Assembly: GCA_964502525.1 (NCBI GenBank)
Contig: CAZCXH010000027.1
Location: 1-38,220, forward strand
DNA: 38,220 bases
Reading direction: 5' to 3'
Source: DATLYB01 sp964502525
GTDB taxonomy: Bacteria; Bacteroidota; Bacteroidia; Chitinophagales; CAIOSU01
In this document: one piece after another, positions 30,401 to 37,806 of the stretch
Numbering within the stretch: position 1 is the first letter of the stretch
How the letters are laid out: the number at the start of each line of letters is the position of its first letter
Notes under the pieces: model-generated
The model's database searches: none
Told to the model about the DNA's origin: nothing
The model's input: only the letters and a program-made list of their open reading frames with translations
Translations under genes and position numbers: made by a program

Positions 30401-33400
30401 GAAATCGGAAATAAATTCACGAATGTTGATGTTCCCGTCCTTAACTATGAGCAGGCGCTTTTCGATGATCTGAAGATGGTCAGCACCGGCTCAACCAACG
30501 CAGGCACGCTTAACGGACAGTCCCTGGTAAACATTATCGGAGCGGGGCACCCGATGGCGGCTGGTTTGCCAAATGGTGCAGCGGTTGTTTGCCTTTCCGG
30601 CCAGAAATTTTCGTGGGGAACGCCCAATGCCAACGCGCTGTCCATCGCAACTGCAACAGGCAACCCAGCCCAGGTACTCATCTTCGGCTATGAATCCGGG
30701 GCTTCTATGGCGGGACTTGCCGCCCCCGCAAGAAGAGTTGGATTTTTCCTCGAAAACTCAACCGCAGCATTCCTCAGCGCGAATGGAACCGCCCTCTTTG
30801 ATGCAGCGGTTGAATGGGCGGTTGGCACGCCTTCACCCAACACGCCACCCACCGTCAGCCTTACCAACCCATCTGCAGGCGCAAATTTCACAGCTCCGGC
30901 AACCGTCACAATCAATGCGACAGCGGCCGATGCAGACTTTGGCGGCAGCATCTCAAAAGTCGAGTTCTATGAAGGAGCCAATCTTTTGAATGCGGATATG
31001 TCAAGCCCGTTTTCTTTCGATTGGATCAACGTGCCAGCAGGAAACTATGCGCTTACCGCAAAGGCATTTGACAACCTCAATGCGTCCACAACTTCTGCTG
31101 CCGTTAATATTACAGTTAATCAACCTATTAATAATCCGCCCGTGGTGAGCCTTGCCGCTCCGGCTGATGGCGCCACATTCAACGCCCCTGCTAATATATC
31201 ATTAGCCGCTAATGCATTCGACCCTGATCTGGGCGGAAGTATTTCCAAAGTGGAATTTTACGAGGGAGGCAACTTATTAAATACCGACTTGATTGCGCCT
31301 TATACATTTGACTGGTTAAATGTTGGAGTTGGAAACTTTTCACTTACCGCCAAGGCCTTTGATGATCAGAATGCTTCAACAACTTCCGCAGCAGTTAATA
31401 TTACGGTTAACCAAGCACCCAATAATCCGCCCACTGTAAGCATTGCAAGCCCTGTGAATGGCGCAACCTTCATCGCGCCTGCTGGCGTAATGATCACTGC
31501 GAATGCGAGCGACCCCGATTTTGGAGGAAGCGTAACCAAAGTAGAGTTTTACGAAGGTTTAAACCTGCTGGCAACGGATTTATCCGGTCCGTTTACCTTC
31601 AATTGGACCAATGTGCCTGCCGGAAGCTATTCGCTTACCGCGAAGGCATTTGATAATCTTAACACCGTTTCGACCTCGCCCGCTGTTAACATTACAGTTA
31701 ACACCCCCAACACTCCTCCGATCGTGAGCATTACCAGCCCTGCCAATGGAGCGGCTTTCACCGCGCCTGCAAGCATAACAATTAATGCTAATGCTTCTGA
31801 CCCTGATGCCGGTGGAAGCATCAGCAAAGTCGAATTCTACCAGGGAGCCACCCTGCTGCACACTGATTTGTCAAGTCCGTTTTCTTTTGGATGGACAAAT
31901 GTTCCGATCGGAAATTACTCGCTGACCGCAAAGGCATACGACAACCTCAACGCTTCAGCAACCTCAACCGCTGTCAATGTAACCGTCAGCCCCAACAATC
32001 CTCCGATTGTCAGCATCACCAGTCCTGCCAATGGTTCGGCTTACCTTCCGCCAGCGATATTCACGATCAGCATCAGCGCAACAGATCCTGATGCCGGAGG
32101 CAGCATCTCCAAAGTTGAATTTTATCAAGGCAGCATCCTGATGGGAACTGACTTCACCTCGCCATACTCCCTCTCGCTGAGCGGTGTGCCAACAGGAAAT
32201 TATTTCTTCACCGCGAAGGCTTATGACAACCTGAATGCAGCCGCATCTGCTTATGTTAATATATCAGTGAATGCAACTGCAAATCAGCCACCTTCGGTCG
32301 TCATCACCGCACCCTCAAATGGCACCGATTTCTTGACTCCAGCGAACATAACAATCACTGCAAACGCATCTGACCCCAGTCCCGAGGGAGGCATTTCCAA
32401 AGTGGAATTTTTCCAGGGAGGCATCAAAATCGGCACCGTTACAACCAGTCCATACTCCTTCACGTGGAACAATGCGCCTGCAGGCAGCTATCAGCTTACC
32501 GCCAAAGCTTTTGACAACCTCAATGCCAGCGCCATCTCCGCTCCGGTAAACATTATCGTAACTGATCCGCCTTCTTTCACAGCGTTGTTTGTTGTTGGCA
32601 ATGTGACACTCAATAATGGCGATGCCGCAGTGAAAAACAAATTGGAAAGCATGGGGTACGTTGTGACCACCATATCTGATGCTGAATCTTCTGCAGCGCT
32701 TGCTGCCGGAAAAACTCTGGTGCTCATCTCATCCACGGTGATTTCTTCCAACGTCAACACAAAATTTACCAACGCGAACGTGCCTGTGATAACATGGGAA
32801 TCCGGCTTGTTCGATGATTTGAAATTGACCGGCACAGCTTCAACCGAGTTTGGCTCCGCCTACAATCAAACGCAAATTAACATTACAGACGCGGGACATC
32901 CTCTTGCCGGAGGTTTATCCAATGGGCTTACGCAGGTATTCAACTCAGCGCAAACAATGACCTGGGGAAAGCCCAATGGCAATGCATCAGCAATTGCTGC
33001 AATCGCTGATGACCCAACTAAGATATGCCTTTTCGGTTATGAAACCGGCTCGCTGATGTTTGACATCAGCGCCCCTGCACGCAGGGTTGGCTTATTCATG
33101 GCCGACAACGGACCGGCATCGTTTGATGCCAGCGGCTCGCTTTTGCTTGAAGCTGCAATCAATTGGGCTGCGGGAAGCGGCAGCAAACGGGAAGAAGCAG
33201 CTATTCCTTCCGCAGCACAAAAAGAAGAAATACAAATTCTCATTTATCCGAATCCCAATGATGGAAATTTCAATCTTAACATAACCAATGCGGGAGATGG
33301 AAAATTGTCAGTCGGGATTTTCAATCAACTGGGTCAAATTATTGCTTCAGACGAAAGGGCTGACTCCGCGGTTTATGATGAAAAATTTGACTTAAGTTCC

Positions 33401-33481
33401 ATGCCGGCAGGACTTTATTTCATTCAGATTCAAGCCGGAGGCGAAAGATTATCGCGCAGTGTATTTATAAACGGGAGATAA
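24404..33481 (+). CDS. Giant T9SS-exported surface protein (malectin, cadherin-like, Ig and amidotransferase-like arrays)
   Basis: 3025 aa, with a signal peptide at 1-27. Module order: malectin domains (33-195, 413-571, 785-941) alternate with pairs of cadherin-like domains (200-403, 578-779). Twelve bacterial Ig-like domains (PPVVSITSPxxGAxF... GGSISKVEFYEGANLL... YSLTAKAFDNLNAS) then fall in groups of 1, 3, 2 and 6. After each group sits an amidotransferase-fold-like domain (1043-1243, 1541-1743, 1943-2143, 2726-2926). The protein ends in a type-A T9SS sorting domain with ILIYPNPNDGNF (2943-3025). It lies 192 bp after the related giant gene and shares three of its module types. Malectin domains bind di- or oligosaccharides in other systems, so a glycan-binding adhesin is the best guess. 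A terminator follows at 33557. Confidence 0.93.
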   Translation: MKQAIRIRKTLSAIICLSFFSITLPAQSTYYNAGGLLPYVSLAGDTFNPDLHYTPGATSTYTNPTSGLDILNTDDDAIFRSERNALANPGAFGYDLPVANGYYNVKLYFAEIYYGAPGGNNNSPPHTGKRVFDVSIEGVLKLDNYDIVADVGSVTAAIKEYDSIAVTDGVLDIDLTGVVNKPKISALSFELIASLPGDSSNTPPTFTLSGNVNVNEDFAGTQTVTATPDPVPPAEAGQTVTYSLSPPSVGFANVSINSATGTVSITKVNNGNGSQLFTITANDGQGSNNTATQNFTLAVNAVNDPPLFELSGSIAVTKNFATTQHVNVTPAPVPSDEAGQSATYSLSPPSVAFANVSINSSTGQVSITSVSEGIGSQLFTVTANDGQALNNTASKTFTLTVSDTSSGAPTPNALCLNCGGSQYISTSGDTFKLDAFYTAGTANYTNNFIPDIFNTTDDAIFKTERNATSFGYNIPVANGTYTVKLYFAEIYYGATGGSNANPPHNGKRVFNVAIEGTPVLTNYDVYDESGAETAVVKTFSDITVSNDTLDIDFTSVVNKAKISGICIIPDGDTSIANTPPTFTTSGNINVDEDFAGTQTVTVTPDSVPPAEASQVVTYSLSPPSVSFANVSINSNTGNVSIAKVQNGNGSQVFTITANDGHASNNIATQNFMLTVNAVNDAPSFTLNKSSVTVTKNFLTTEQVNVIPGNVPSDETGQSVTYSLTPPSVAFANVSINSSTGQVSITSAANGIGFQLFTVTANDGQAGSNTATQNFTLTVNDAGSQDAIHINCGGPQYITAANDTFIADNYFSAGTTGANNVIPDILNTNDDALFRSERFASAFNYTVPVENGTYTVKLHFAEIFFGATGGNNTPPFNGKRVFDVSVEGNLALDNYDIFAAAGGAERAITEQIDDVVVNDGNITIDFAASVNNAKISAISIISNAVADLPPTVSITNPSEGANFVEGATVQIAASATDDVGITNVEFYEGVNLIGSDNSIPYSFNWTNVAEGNYSLTAKAFDTQGASTISGAVNISVLPPSGDLNALFVAGAIPLNNGDQGVVNRLQVLGFTVTTVLASSSTAADADGKDIVLISSTVASIEVGNKFTNAPVPVICWEQGLFDDLGMTSSSSGNSGSTGAGATQLNIIGAGHPLAAGLSDGLTSVYASAQTATWGKPNANSVTIAAISGSATQMGIFGYESGVSMVNGIAAARRVGFFLHDAGAAFLTAEGTALLDAAITWAANSTPPPANTPPTVSITSPLDGASFTAPANITIEANASDPDAGGSISKIEFYEGANLLNTDLASPFSFDWTNVVAGNYSITAKAYDNLNASTTSAAVNLAVNSVSNNPPVVSLVTPTDGAAFNAPASIALAANAFDPDLGGSISKVEFYEGANLLNTDFSAPYTFDWLNVAAGSYSITAKAFDNLSASSTSATANITVNPGANNPPVVSISSPLNGSAFLAPASITISANASDPDAGGGISKVEFYEGLNLLNTDLSAPYSFDWINVPAGNYSITAKAFDNLNASTASSAVNVTVTNPSAQGTILFIAGNLTLNNGDNAIKTRLENLGYTVEVKLASASTTADATGKALIFISATITSGHAGSKFTNVAVPVINCEQALFDDLKMASSVSGNAGTFSGQTQLNITGAGHPLAAGLPNGLATVCTSGQKFTWAVPGANAMTVATLSSNAANALIFGYESGTAMVGLNAPARRLGFFLENSTAAFLNANGLALFDAAINWTLGSATPNNPPAVNITNPSNGASFIAPANITINAAASDPDAGGSISKVEFYEGANLLGTDLSSPFSYDWLNAPAGSYSLAAKAFDNLNASATSSAVSITVNSPGNNPPSVSLISPADGSAFIAPASVTIAANASDPDLGGSISKVEFYEGANLLNTDFTAPYSFDWTNVATGNYSLTAKAFDNLNASSSSIAVNITVDNPSALGTVLFAVGNLTLNNGDLAVKTRLETLGYTVELKQGSSTAISDASGKKLIVISSTISSWEIGNKFTNVDVPVLNYEQALFDDLKMVSTGSTNAGTLNGQSLVNIIGAGHPMAAGLPNGAAVVCLSGQKFSWGTPNANALSIATATGNPAQVLIFGYESGASMAGLAAPARRVGFFLENSTAAFLSANGTALFDAAVEWAVGTPSPNTPPTVSLTNPSAGANFTAPATVTINATAADADFGGSISKVEFYEGANLLNADMSSPFSFDWINVPAGNYALTAKAFDNLNASTTSAAVNITVNQPINNPPVVSLAAPADGATFNAPANISLAANAFDPDLGGSISKVEFYEGGNLLNTDLIAPYTFDWLNVGVGNFSLTAKAFDDQNASTTSAAVNITVNQAPNNPPTVSIASPVNGATFIAPAGVMITANASDPDFGGSVTKVEFYEGLNLLATDLSGPFTFNWTNVPAGSYSLTAKAFDNLNTVSTSPAVNITVNTPNTPPIVSITSPANGAAFTAPASITINANASDPDAGGSISKVEFYQGATLLHTDLSSPFSFGWTNVPIGNYSLTAKAYDNLNASATSTAVNVTVSPNNPPIVSITSPANGSAYLPPAIFTISISATDPDAGGSISKVEFYQGSILMGTDFTSPYSLSLSGVPTGNYFFTAKAYDNLNAAASAYVNISVNATANQPPSVVITAPSNGTDFLTPANITITANASDPSPEGGISKVEFFQGGIKIGTVTTSPYSFTWNNAPAGSYQLTAKAFDNLNASAISAPVNIIVTDPPSFTALFVVGNVTLNNGDAAVKNKLESMGYVVTTISDAESSAALAAGKTLVLISSTVISSNVNTKFTNANVPVITWESGLFDDLKLTGTASTEFGSAYNQTQINITDAGHPLAGGLSNGLTQVFNSAQTMTWGKPNGNASAIAAIADDPTKICLFGYETGSLMFDISAPARRVGLFMADNGPASFDASGSLLLEAAINWAAGSGSKREEAAIPSAAQKEEIQILIYPNPNDGNFNLNITNAGDGKLSVGIFNQLGQIIASDERADSAVYDEKFDLSSMPAGLYFIQIQAGGERLSRSVFINGR

Positions 33482-33556
33482 AACCCCAAAAAAATATTTA
33501 AACGCTTCGAAATTGATTGCCATTTTGAATTTTAAGTTGTTTCATTTCGCAAAGAG

Positions 33557-33583
33557 GTGAAGGCAATTTGCCCTTCACTTTTT
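33557..33583 (+). terminator. Rho-independent terminator after the second giant gene
   Basis: The stem GTGAAGG (33557-33563) pairs with CCTTCAC (33572-33578), with an 8-nt loop, followed by TTTTT. It lies about 75 bp after the stop codon. Confidence 0.85.
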
Positions 33584-34086
33584 CTTTGAGCTGATTTCAA
33601 TTTCTTTATACGGTGATATACCATCTATTGCAACGTCAAGCCTGTTTTGTCGGTTTCTTTCGTTTCCTGTTTTACGGTTTGCACGTTTAGGGTTTTTGTG
33701 TGAAAAGACTAACGGTAAGCAGGAAACATGTAAACCGTGAACCTTTTACCTGACATAAAACGCTTGACACTGCACTAGGTGAAACTACGTTTGAGCTGTA
33801 TCAGGAATGATGTTGTTGCTTGGACTATGAAAAGCAGCGGCAACGGTTTCCGCAATTTTCAAAATTTTCTTATTAAGATCACCGGTGAAAAATGATTGAT
33901 GCCGCCTGTAAAAAGATTGCTGAATGCTGAATACCCTTGCGGAACATGAAAATCTCCTTTTCAGACTATCTATGATGGATTATTATTTAATTTAGAATTA
34001 AACCCCTTGGGAGGGCGCGTTTTTTGGCAGGCGGCAGAAACATTTTTTCATTTTTTGTTATTATTGCAAGCCTCTGTTCAATAATT
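33584..34086. other. Long spacer with crossed inverted repeats, no clear gene
   Basis: Two pairs of 7-bp complementary words are interleaved: TTTCCTG (33663) with CAGGAAA (33720), and ACGGTTT (33674) with AAACCGT (33732). That order would allow a pseudoknot. On the minus strand about 55 codons are open near 33950-33785, but without a good start or a recognisable product. The end of the spacer probably holds the promoter of the membrane-protein gene, but I see no consensus box. Confidence 0.45.
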
Positions 34087-34662
34087 ATGGAAGAATCAGA
34101 AAGCTGGAAAATGAGGACTGGTGTTTGGATTGCCGCTATGGTTATCGTTGCCGGGATATCATTCATTGTCGGCATGTTCATTTTTAAAGAAATCGGTTAC
34201 GATGAGGGTGTGCGTTTTGCCGTGACTTCCGGATCCAAACAGGGCTATGCGATTGGCTTTGAAATGGGCTACCAGATGCGCGACAGCCTCGCAAAGAAGG
34301 AGAGGTCGCTGAGGGATGCTGATATGTTTAATCTTAATCTGATCGAACAGGAGGCAGGCACGCCCGCGGATAAGATTTTACTTTCAGGAACCGTGATTGA
34401 AAATGAGATGCCGAAAGTGGGGATGAAGAAGTCCGTCAGTTTAAGGATTATCAGCACTGCGCAATTTGCCCGTTACCGCGAGTTGGTTCTTCAGGTGAAA
34501 TTGCTTGACAGGCGGAATAACGTGTTGAAGGAAATGACCATCAAGCCGAAAGATATTCTCTATCCGGGAAAGACGGTGGTTTATGAAATCCCTTACCGGG
34601 AAGTGCCCGAATTCACCGAACTTGTGAATATCCAACTGGTCAGCGCTGATGGGATTGATTAA
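34087..34662 (+). CDS. Unrecognised single-pass membrane protein
   Basis: 191 aa from ATG 34087. An ATG at 34111 is also possible; the longer TTG reading from 34024 would add a second hydrophobic run and is less likely. Residues about 9-33 (MRTGVWIAAMVIVAGISFIV) form one transmembrane helix. A Gly/Tyr-rich stretch follows (GYDEGVRFA... GYAIGFEMGYQM), then a short charged linker, then a beta-rich domain of about 100 residues (LRIISTAQFARYRELVLQVK... KPKDILYPGKTVVYEIPYRE). The C-terminal domain looks like the small Ig-fold tails of cell-envelope proteins, but I do not recognise the family. The gene ends 15 bp from the convergent ligase gene. Confidence 0.75.
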   Translation: MEESESWKMRTGVWIAAMVIVAGISFIVGMFIFKEIGYDEGVRFAVTSGSKQGYAIGFEMGYQMRDSLAKKERSLRDADMFNLNLIEQEAGTPADKILLSGTVIENEMPKVGMKKSVSLRIISTAQFARYRELVLQVKLLDRRNNVLKEMTIKPKDILYPGKTVVYEIPYREVPEFTELVNIQLVSADGID

Positions 34663-34677
34663 TTGCGGATTGACCTG

Positions 34678-36756
34678 CTATAAACCGTAAAATGATTTCA
34701 AACTTTTGGCTTTCTCTGCGCTTATGCTGCGGGTAGTTTCGGAAGCGCTGTGTATGGCTTCTGAAATAGCCGCATCGCGGAGAGACCGGTTTGTTGCAGC
34801 GATGGAGGACTGAAGATTCTTCACCCTGTCAGGATTTACGGATAGGTCGCGCAGTTCAGTCTTCAATTCCGGCATGTTGATGGTATCGCTCATTAAATTA
34901 ATGTACTTACCAAGTACGGTTGCGGCTATCGCGCGGTGCGATTCATTTTGAAAGTTGATGGAAGGCTTGGAGAGCAATTCTGCTGCCTTTGAATAATTTT
35001 TTTGATTGTAATATGCCGCGCTCAGGTTAACCGCGGCATCCGCAAATCGGGGCGCAATGCTAACGGCTTTTTCCCAATAGCGGATAGCCGTTTGAATATC
35101 TCCGTCCTTGTAGTAAATGCTTCCGAGATTATAGAGGTTGTAGAGTTGATAAGGGTTTAGCCTGATGGAGCTTTCAGAGTACTTTTTAAAAGCCAGCCTG
35201 TCTTGCCGAAGGTATGCAAGCTCGCTGCGATACCAATCTATGGGAATGCCGGATAAATCGGATTCAAGGAATTTTGGATTAATCTTATCCAAATGTTTTT
35301 TCATGGCGCTAAAATTCCCGCTTTGCCGGGCATCAATGGCTTTTTTCATGTTCATCTCTCCCCGGATTCTGGCTATCCAGAATAATGAGAGGATGAGTGA
35401 CAGCGCAAGCAGGGCAATGATCAAAATTCTTGCGCTTGAAGGGGAGTCATTTGTTTTTTTGGAAGGGATCATGGCAAGAATGCATGCGAATGTGAAGGAG
35501 ATAAGCGGTCTTTCCTTTGGAAAATCGAAAAAGGAGTGAATGGCGTACATCACTGTTCCGGTGAAAGCGGCTATGACTGACGCATGGCTGAAATCAAATC
35601 GGACTGCAGCCAGTATCTGCCTGCCGCTGAGCAAAATTCCAAGAGCGAATAGCGCAAGGAATGCTGTTCCACCGATGATGCCGGTTTCGGAAAACACCCA
35701 CAGGAAATCATTGTGCGGTTGAAGAAAGACAACGCTTCCTCTCTGAGCGCGGTCCGGCAGCCCTTTCTCCGCATAACGGAATTTCCAGTTGCCGGCACCC
35801 ACGCCTGTCAACGGGTTTTCCTTAATAAGCTGAACGCTGTTTCTCCAGATGTGAAACCGTTCGTTGATGCTTTCTGTGTGAATGTTTTTTTCAGAGTTGA
35901 ATTCAACGAATGATTTCAGCCTTTGTTCGGTAGTTGCGGCCACGTCCGGGTTTTTCATCAGCAACACCATAAGGGGGATAACAATTGCCACCGCAATTAC
36001 GGAGAGTCCAGGTGAAAGCTTTATAAATAATCCTCTTCTGATTATTCCTTTGAAACTCATGATGAGGAATACCGCGCCACAGGCGATGAGCATTACGGCA
36101 ATCCCCAGCCAGCCGACACGGCTGTTGGTAAGCATCACCACAGCCGCGCAAAATGCAAGATTCAGAGTTATAGCGATTTTGGCAACCGGTGGCTTATAAT
36201 GTTCTAACAATATAAAATGAAATGGCAGGCAAAGCGAAACCATGATGGCGAGCAGGTTGCGGTTGCCCATGTTGCCCATTTGGTAATAAGCGCTGCTTGC
36301 GTTGATTTTAGAAATGACTTGCAGAAAGTCATTCAAGCCGATTGCAGAAAGCATAAAACCGGTAATGCAAAAGCCAACGGATAAATAGACCGTATTACGG
36401 GATGCTGTTCTGAAAGCGGCAGAAACCCATACGTACGATAATAAGAAAAATGCGACCCGCGAAGTTTCAACATATCCCTCTGATTTTTGAAGGGTGATTG
36501 GCAGCGAAAGGATCGTTGCCGTCAGCCACACCATGATGCATACGAAAATTGAATTTTTCCAATGGATGATTTCCGGTAAAATCCGAATGAGGCTTTTTTC
36601 TTCTTTGATCCAAAGAAAACCAAGGAGCACCGCACCGAAAAATGTCAGGTATAAAAATCTGGCTGATTGCTCTGGGTCGGGCAAAGCGTCCCACAAGATT
36701 TGGGATGCAGCGGCAATGCCGATGGGAAGAAGCCATTTTAAAGGCTTGAAATTCAT
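34678..36756 (-). CDS. O-antigen ligase (Wzy_C) family membrane protein with TPR tail
   Basis: 692 aa. The first 465 or so residues hold about a dozen hydrophobic segments. They carry the O-antigen ligase/polymerase landmarks NSRVGWLG (211-218), a long periplasmic loop with ENPLTGVGAGNW (313-324), and QPHNDFLWVFSETGIIGG (346-363). Residues about 505-605 contain tetratricopeptide repeats (NPYQLYNLYNLGSIYYKDGD, then AVSIAPRFADAAVNLSAAYY). Family members join or polymerise glycans at the periplasmic face, or glycosylate secreted proteins. The exact substrate cannot be told. No other polysaccharide gene is in view, so general protein O-glycosylation is possible. The start lies 18 bp after xerD, so the two are probably co-transcribed. 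Confidence 0.9.
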   Translation of the reverse strand: MNFKPLKWLLPIGIAAASQILWDALPDPEQSARFLYLTFFGAVLLGFLWIKEEKSLIRILPEIIHWKNSIFVCIMVWLTATILSLPITLQKSEGYVETSRVAFFLLSYVWVSAAFRTASRNTVYLSVGFCITGFMLSAIGLNDFLQVISKINASSAYYQMGNMGNRNLLAIMVSLCLPFHFILLEHYKPPVAKIAITLNLAFCAAVVMLTNSRVGWLGIAVMLIACGAVFLIMSFKGIIRRGLFIKLSPGLSVIAVAIVIPLMVLLMKNPDVAATTEQRLKSFVEFNSEKNIHTESINERFHIWRNSVQLIKENPLTGVGAGNWKFRYAEKGLPDRAQRGSVVFLQPHNDFLWVFSETGIIGGTAFLALFALGILLSGRQILAAVRFDFSHASVIAAFTGTVMYAIHSFFDFPKERPLISFTFACILAMIPSKKTNDSPSSARILIIALLALSLILSLFWIARIRGEMNMKKAIDARQSGNFSAMKKHLDKINPKFLESDLSGIPIDWYRSELAYLRQDRLAFKKYSESSIRLNPYQLYNLYNLGSIYYKDGDIQTAIRYWEKAVSIAPRFADAAVNLSAAYYNQKNYSKAAELLSKPSINFQNESHRAIAATVLGKYINLMSDTINMPELKTELRDLSVNPDRVKNLQSSIAATNRSLRDAAISEAIHSASETTRSISAEKAKSLKSFYGL

Positions 36757-36774
36757 TCAACCAAAGTACAGATT

Positions 36775-37680
36775 TTATTGCTGAAACCTCGGATGATACC
36801 TGAGTATGGTATCTCTTAAATAGTCGCGGTCGAGATGCGTATAGATTTCAGTGGTGGTGATGGAGGCATGCCCGAGCATCTCCTGAACAGCGCGTAGATT
36901 GGCTCCGCCTTCAACGAGATGCGTTGCAAATGAATGACGGAACGTATGCGGACTTATTTTCTTTTTGACGCCTGCGGTTGCCGCCAGACCCTTTATCAGC
37001 ATGAATACATAAACTCTTGATAATTTCCCGCCTCTGCGGTTGAGAAACAAAATGTCCTCGCAATCTTTTTTTACCGGCAGCAATGGCCGCGCCTCGCTTT
37101 TGTAAATCGTAATGAATTTCACCGCATCCTTTCCCACCGGCACGAGTCGTTCTTTGTCGCCCTTGCCGATCACTCTAATGTATTCCAGATCCAGAAACAG
37201 ATTGGATATTTTCAGATTCACCAGCTCGGAAACCCGCAACCCGCAACTGTAGAGGGTTTCGAGCATGGCTTTGTTGCGCGCGCCTTCGGGTTTGCTGAGG
37301 TCAATGGCGTTAATCATGCCGGTGATTTCGTTATAACTCAACACGTCAGGCAGTTTTCGCGAAAGCTTGGGACCTTCAAGCAATTGCGTGGGATCATCGC
37401 TCATCATGTCTTCCATCAGCATGAATTTGTAAAAAGCGCGGATGCCTGAAATCACGCGCGCCTGTGAGCGGTCTTTCACTTTTTTTCCATTCACCCAAAC
37501 CAGAAAGCTCTGCAGATTTTCTAGCTTGATTTGTTCTGGTGAAAGGGAGAGATTATTTTCTTCCAGGAAATCCACCAACAGATGGACATCATGGAGATAC
37601 GCCTCTATCGAGTTTTTCGATAACGAGCGTTCAAGCTGCAGGTAGGATTTGAAACCTTTGATGGTAGTTTGCCAATCCAA
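36775..37680 (-). CDS. xerD: Tyrosine recombinase XerD
   Basis: 301 aa, with the N-terminal SAM-like core-binding domain at 1-90 and the catalytic domain after about 105. All six active-site residues are present: R149 (CGLRVSEL), K173 (GKGDKERLVP), H245 and R248 (HTFRH), H271 (LGHASITTT) and the nucleophile Y280 (IYTHLD). Each is one position beyond the known E. coli XerD residues. With XerC it resolves chromosome dimers at dif; the length and spacing favour the housekeeping XerD over a mobile-element integrase. The start is a TTG at 37680, because a TAA lies four codons upstream in frame and no ATG is available. A run of ten G (minus strand) lies 21 bp before it. The gene leads a probable operon with the ligase. 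Confidence 0.93.
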   Translation of the reverse strand: MDWQTTIKGFKSYLQLERSLSKNSIEAYLHDVHLLVDFLEENNLSLSPEQIKLENLQSFLVWVNGKKVKDRSQARVISGIRAFYKFMLMEDMMSDDPTQLLEGPKLSRKLPDVLSYNEITGMINAIDLSKPEGARNKAMLETLYSCGLRVSELVNLKISNLFLDLEYIRVIGKGDKERLVPVGKDAVKFITIYKSEARPLLPVKKDCEDILFLNRRGGKLSRVYVFMLIKGLAATAGVKKKISPHTFRHSFATHLVEGGANLRAVQEMLGHASITTTEIYTHLDRDYLRDTILRYHPRFQQ

Positions 37681-37701
37681 GAGAAATGTTTACGGTTTAC
37701 A

Positions 37702-37711
37702 CCCCCCCCCC
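37702..37711 (-). promoter_or_regulatory. G10 homopolymer in the xerD leader
   Basis: Ten C on the plus strand (ten G in the mRNA sense), next to an ACACACAC run, lie 21 bp before the xerD start and inside the predicted 5' untranslated region. Such tracts are prone to slippage. Length changes could alter expression but not the reading frame, because of the TAA between the tract and the start codon. Confidence 0.6.
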
Positions 37712-37758
37712 ACACACACTGTCCATGCCTGAATAGCGTTGACCGTTTTTTGAGTTTA

Positions 37759-37766
37759 CAAACCTA
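37759..37766 (-). promoter_or_regulatory. Candidate -7 box of the xerD promoter
   Basis: TAGGTTTG on the minus strand matches TAnnTTTG in full. The -33 region 19 bp upstream (GATG) is a poor match. Transcription would start near 37752, about 70 nt before the start codon. Confidence 0.5.
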
Positions 37767-37806
37767 ATTTATTTACCATTATTATCATCATATTATTTTT
37801 TTTCTA

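Noticed and set aside
33785..33950. About 55 open codons on the minus strand in the spacer
   Set aside because: No Met start in frame, no recognised domain, and the length is within chance expectation.
36775..37680. Integrase of a mobile island
   Set aside because: The residue spacing is that of housekeeping XerD, there is no adjacent att-like duplication, and it is coupled to a cell-envelope gene.
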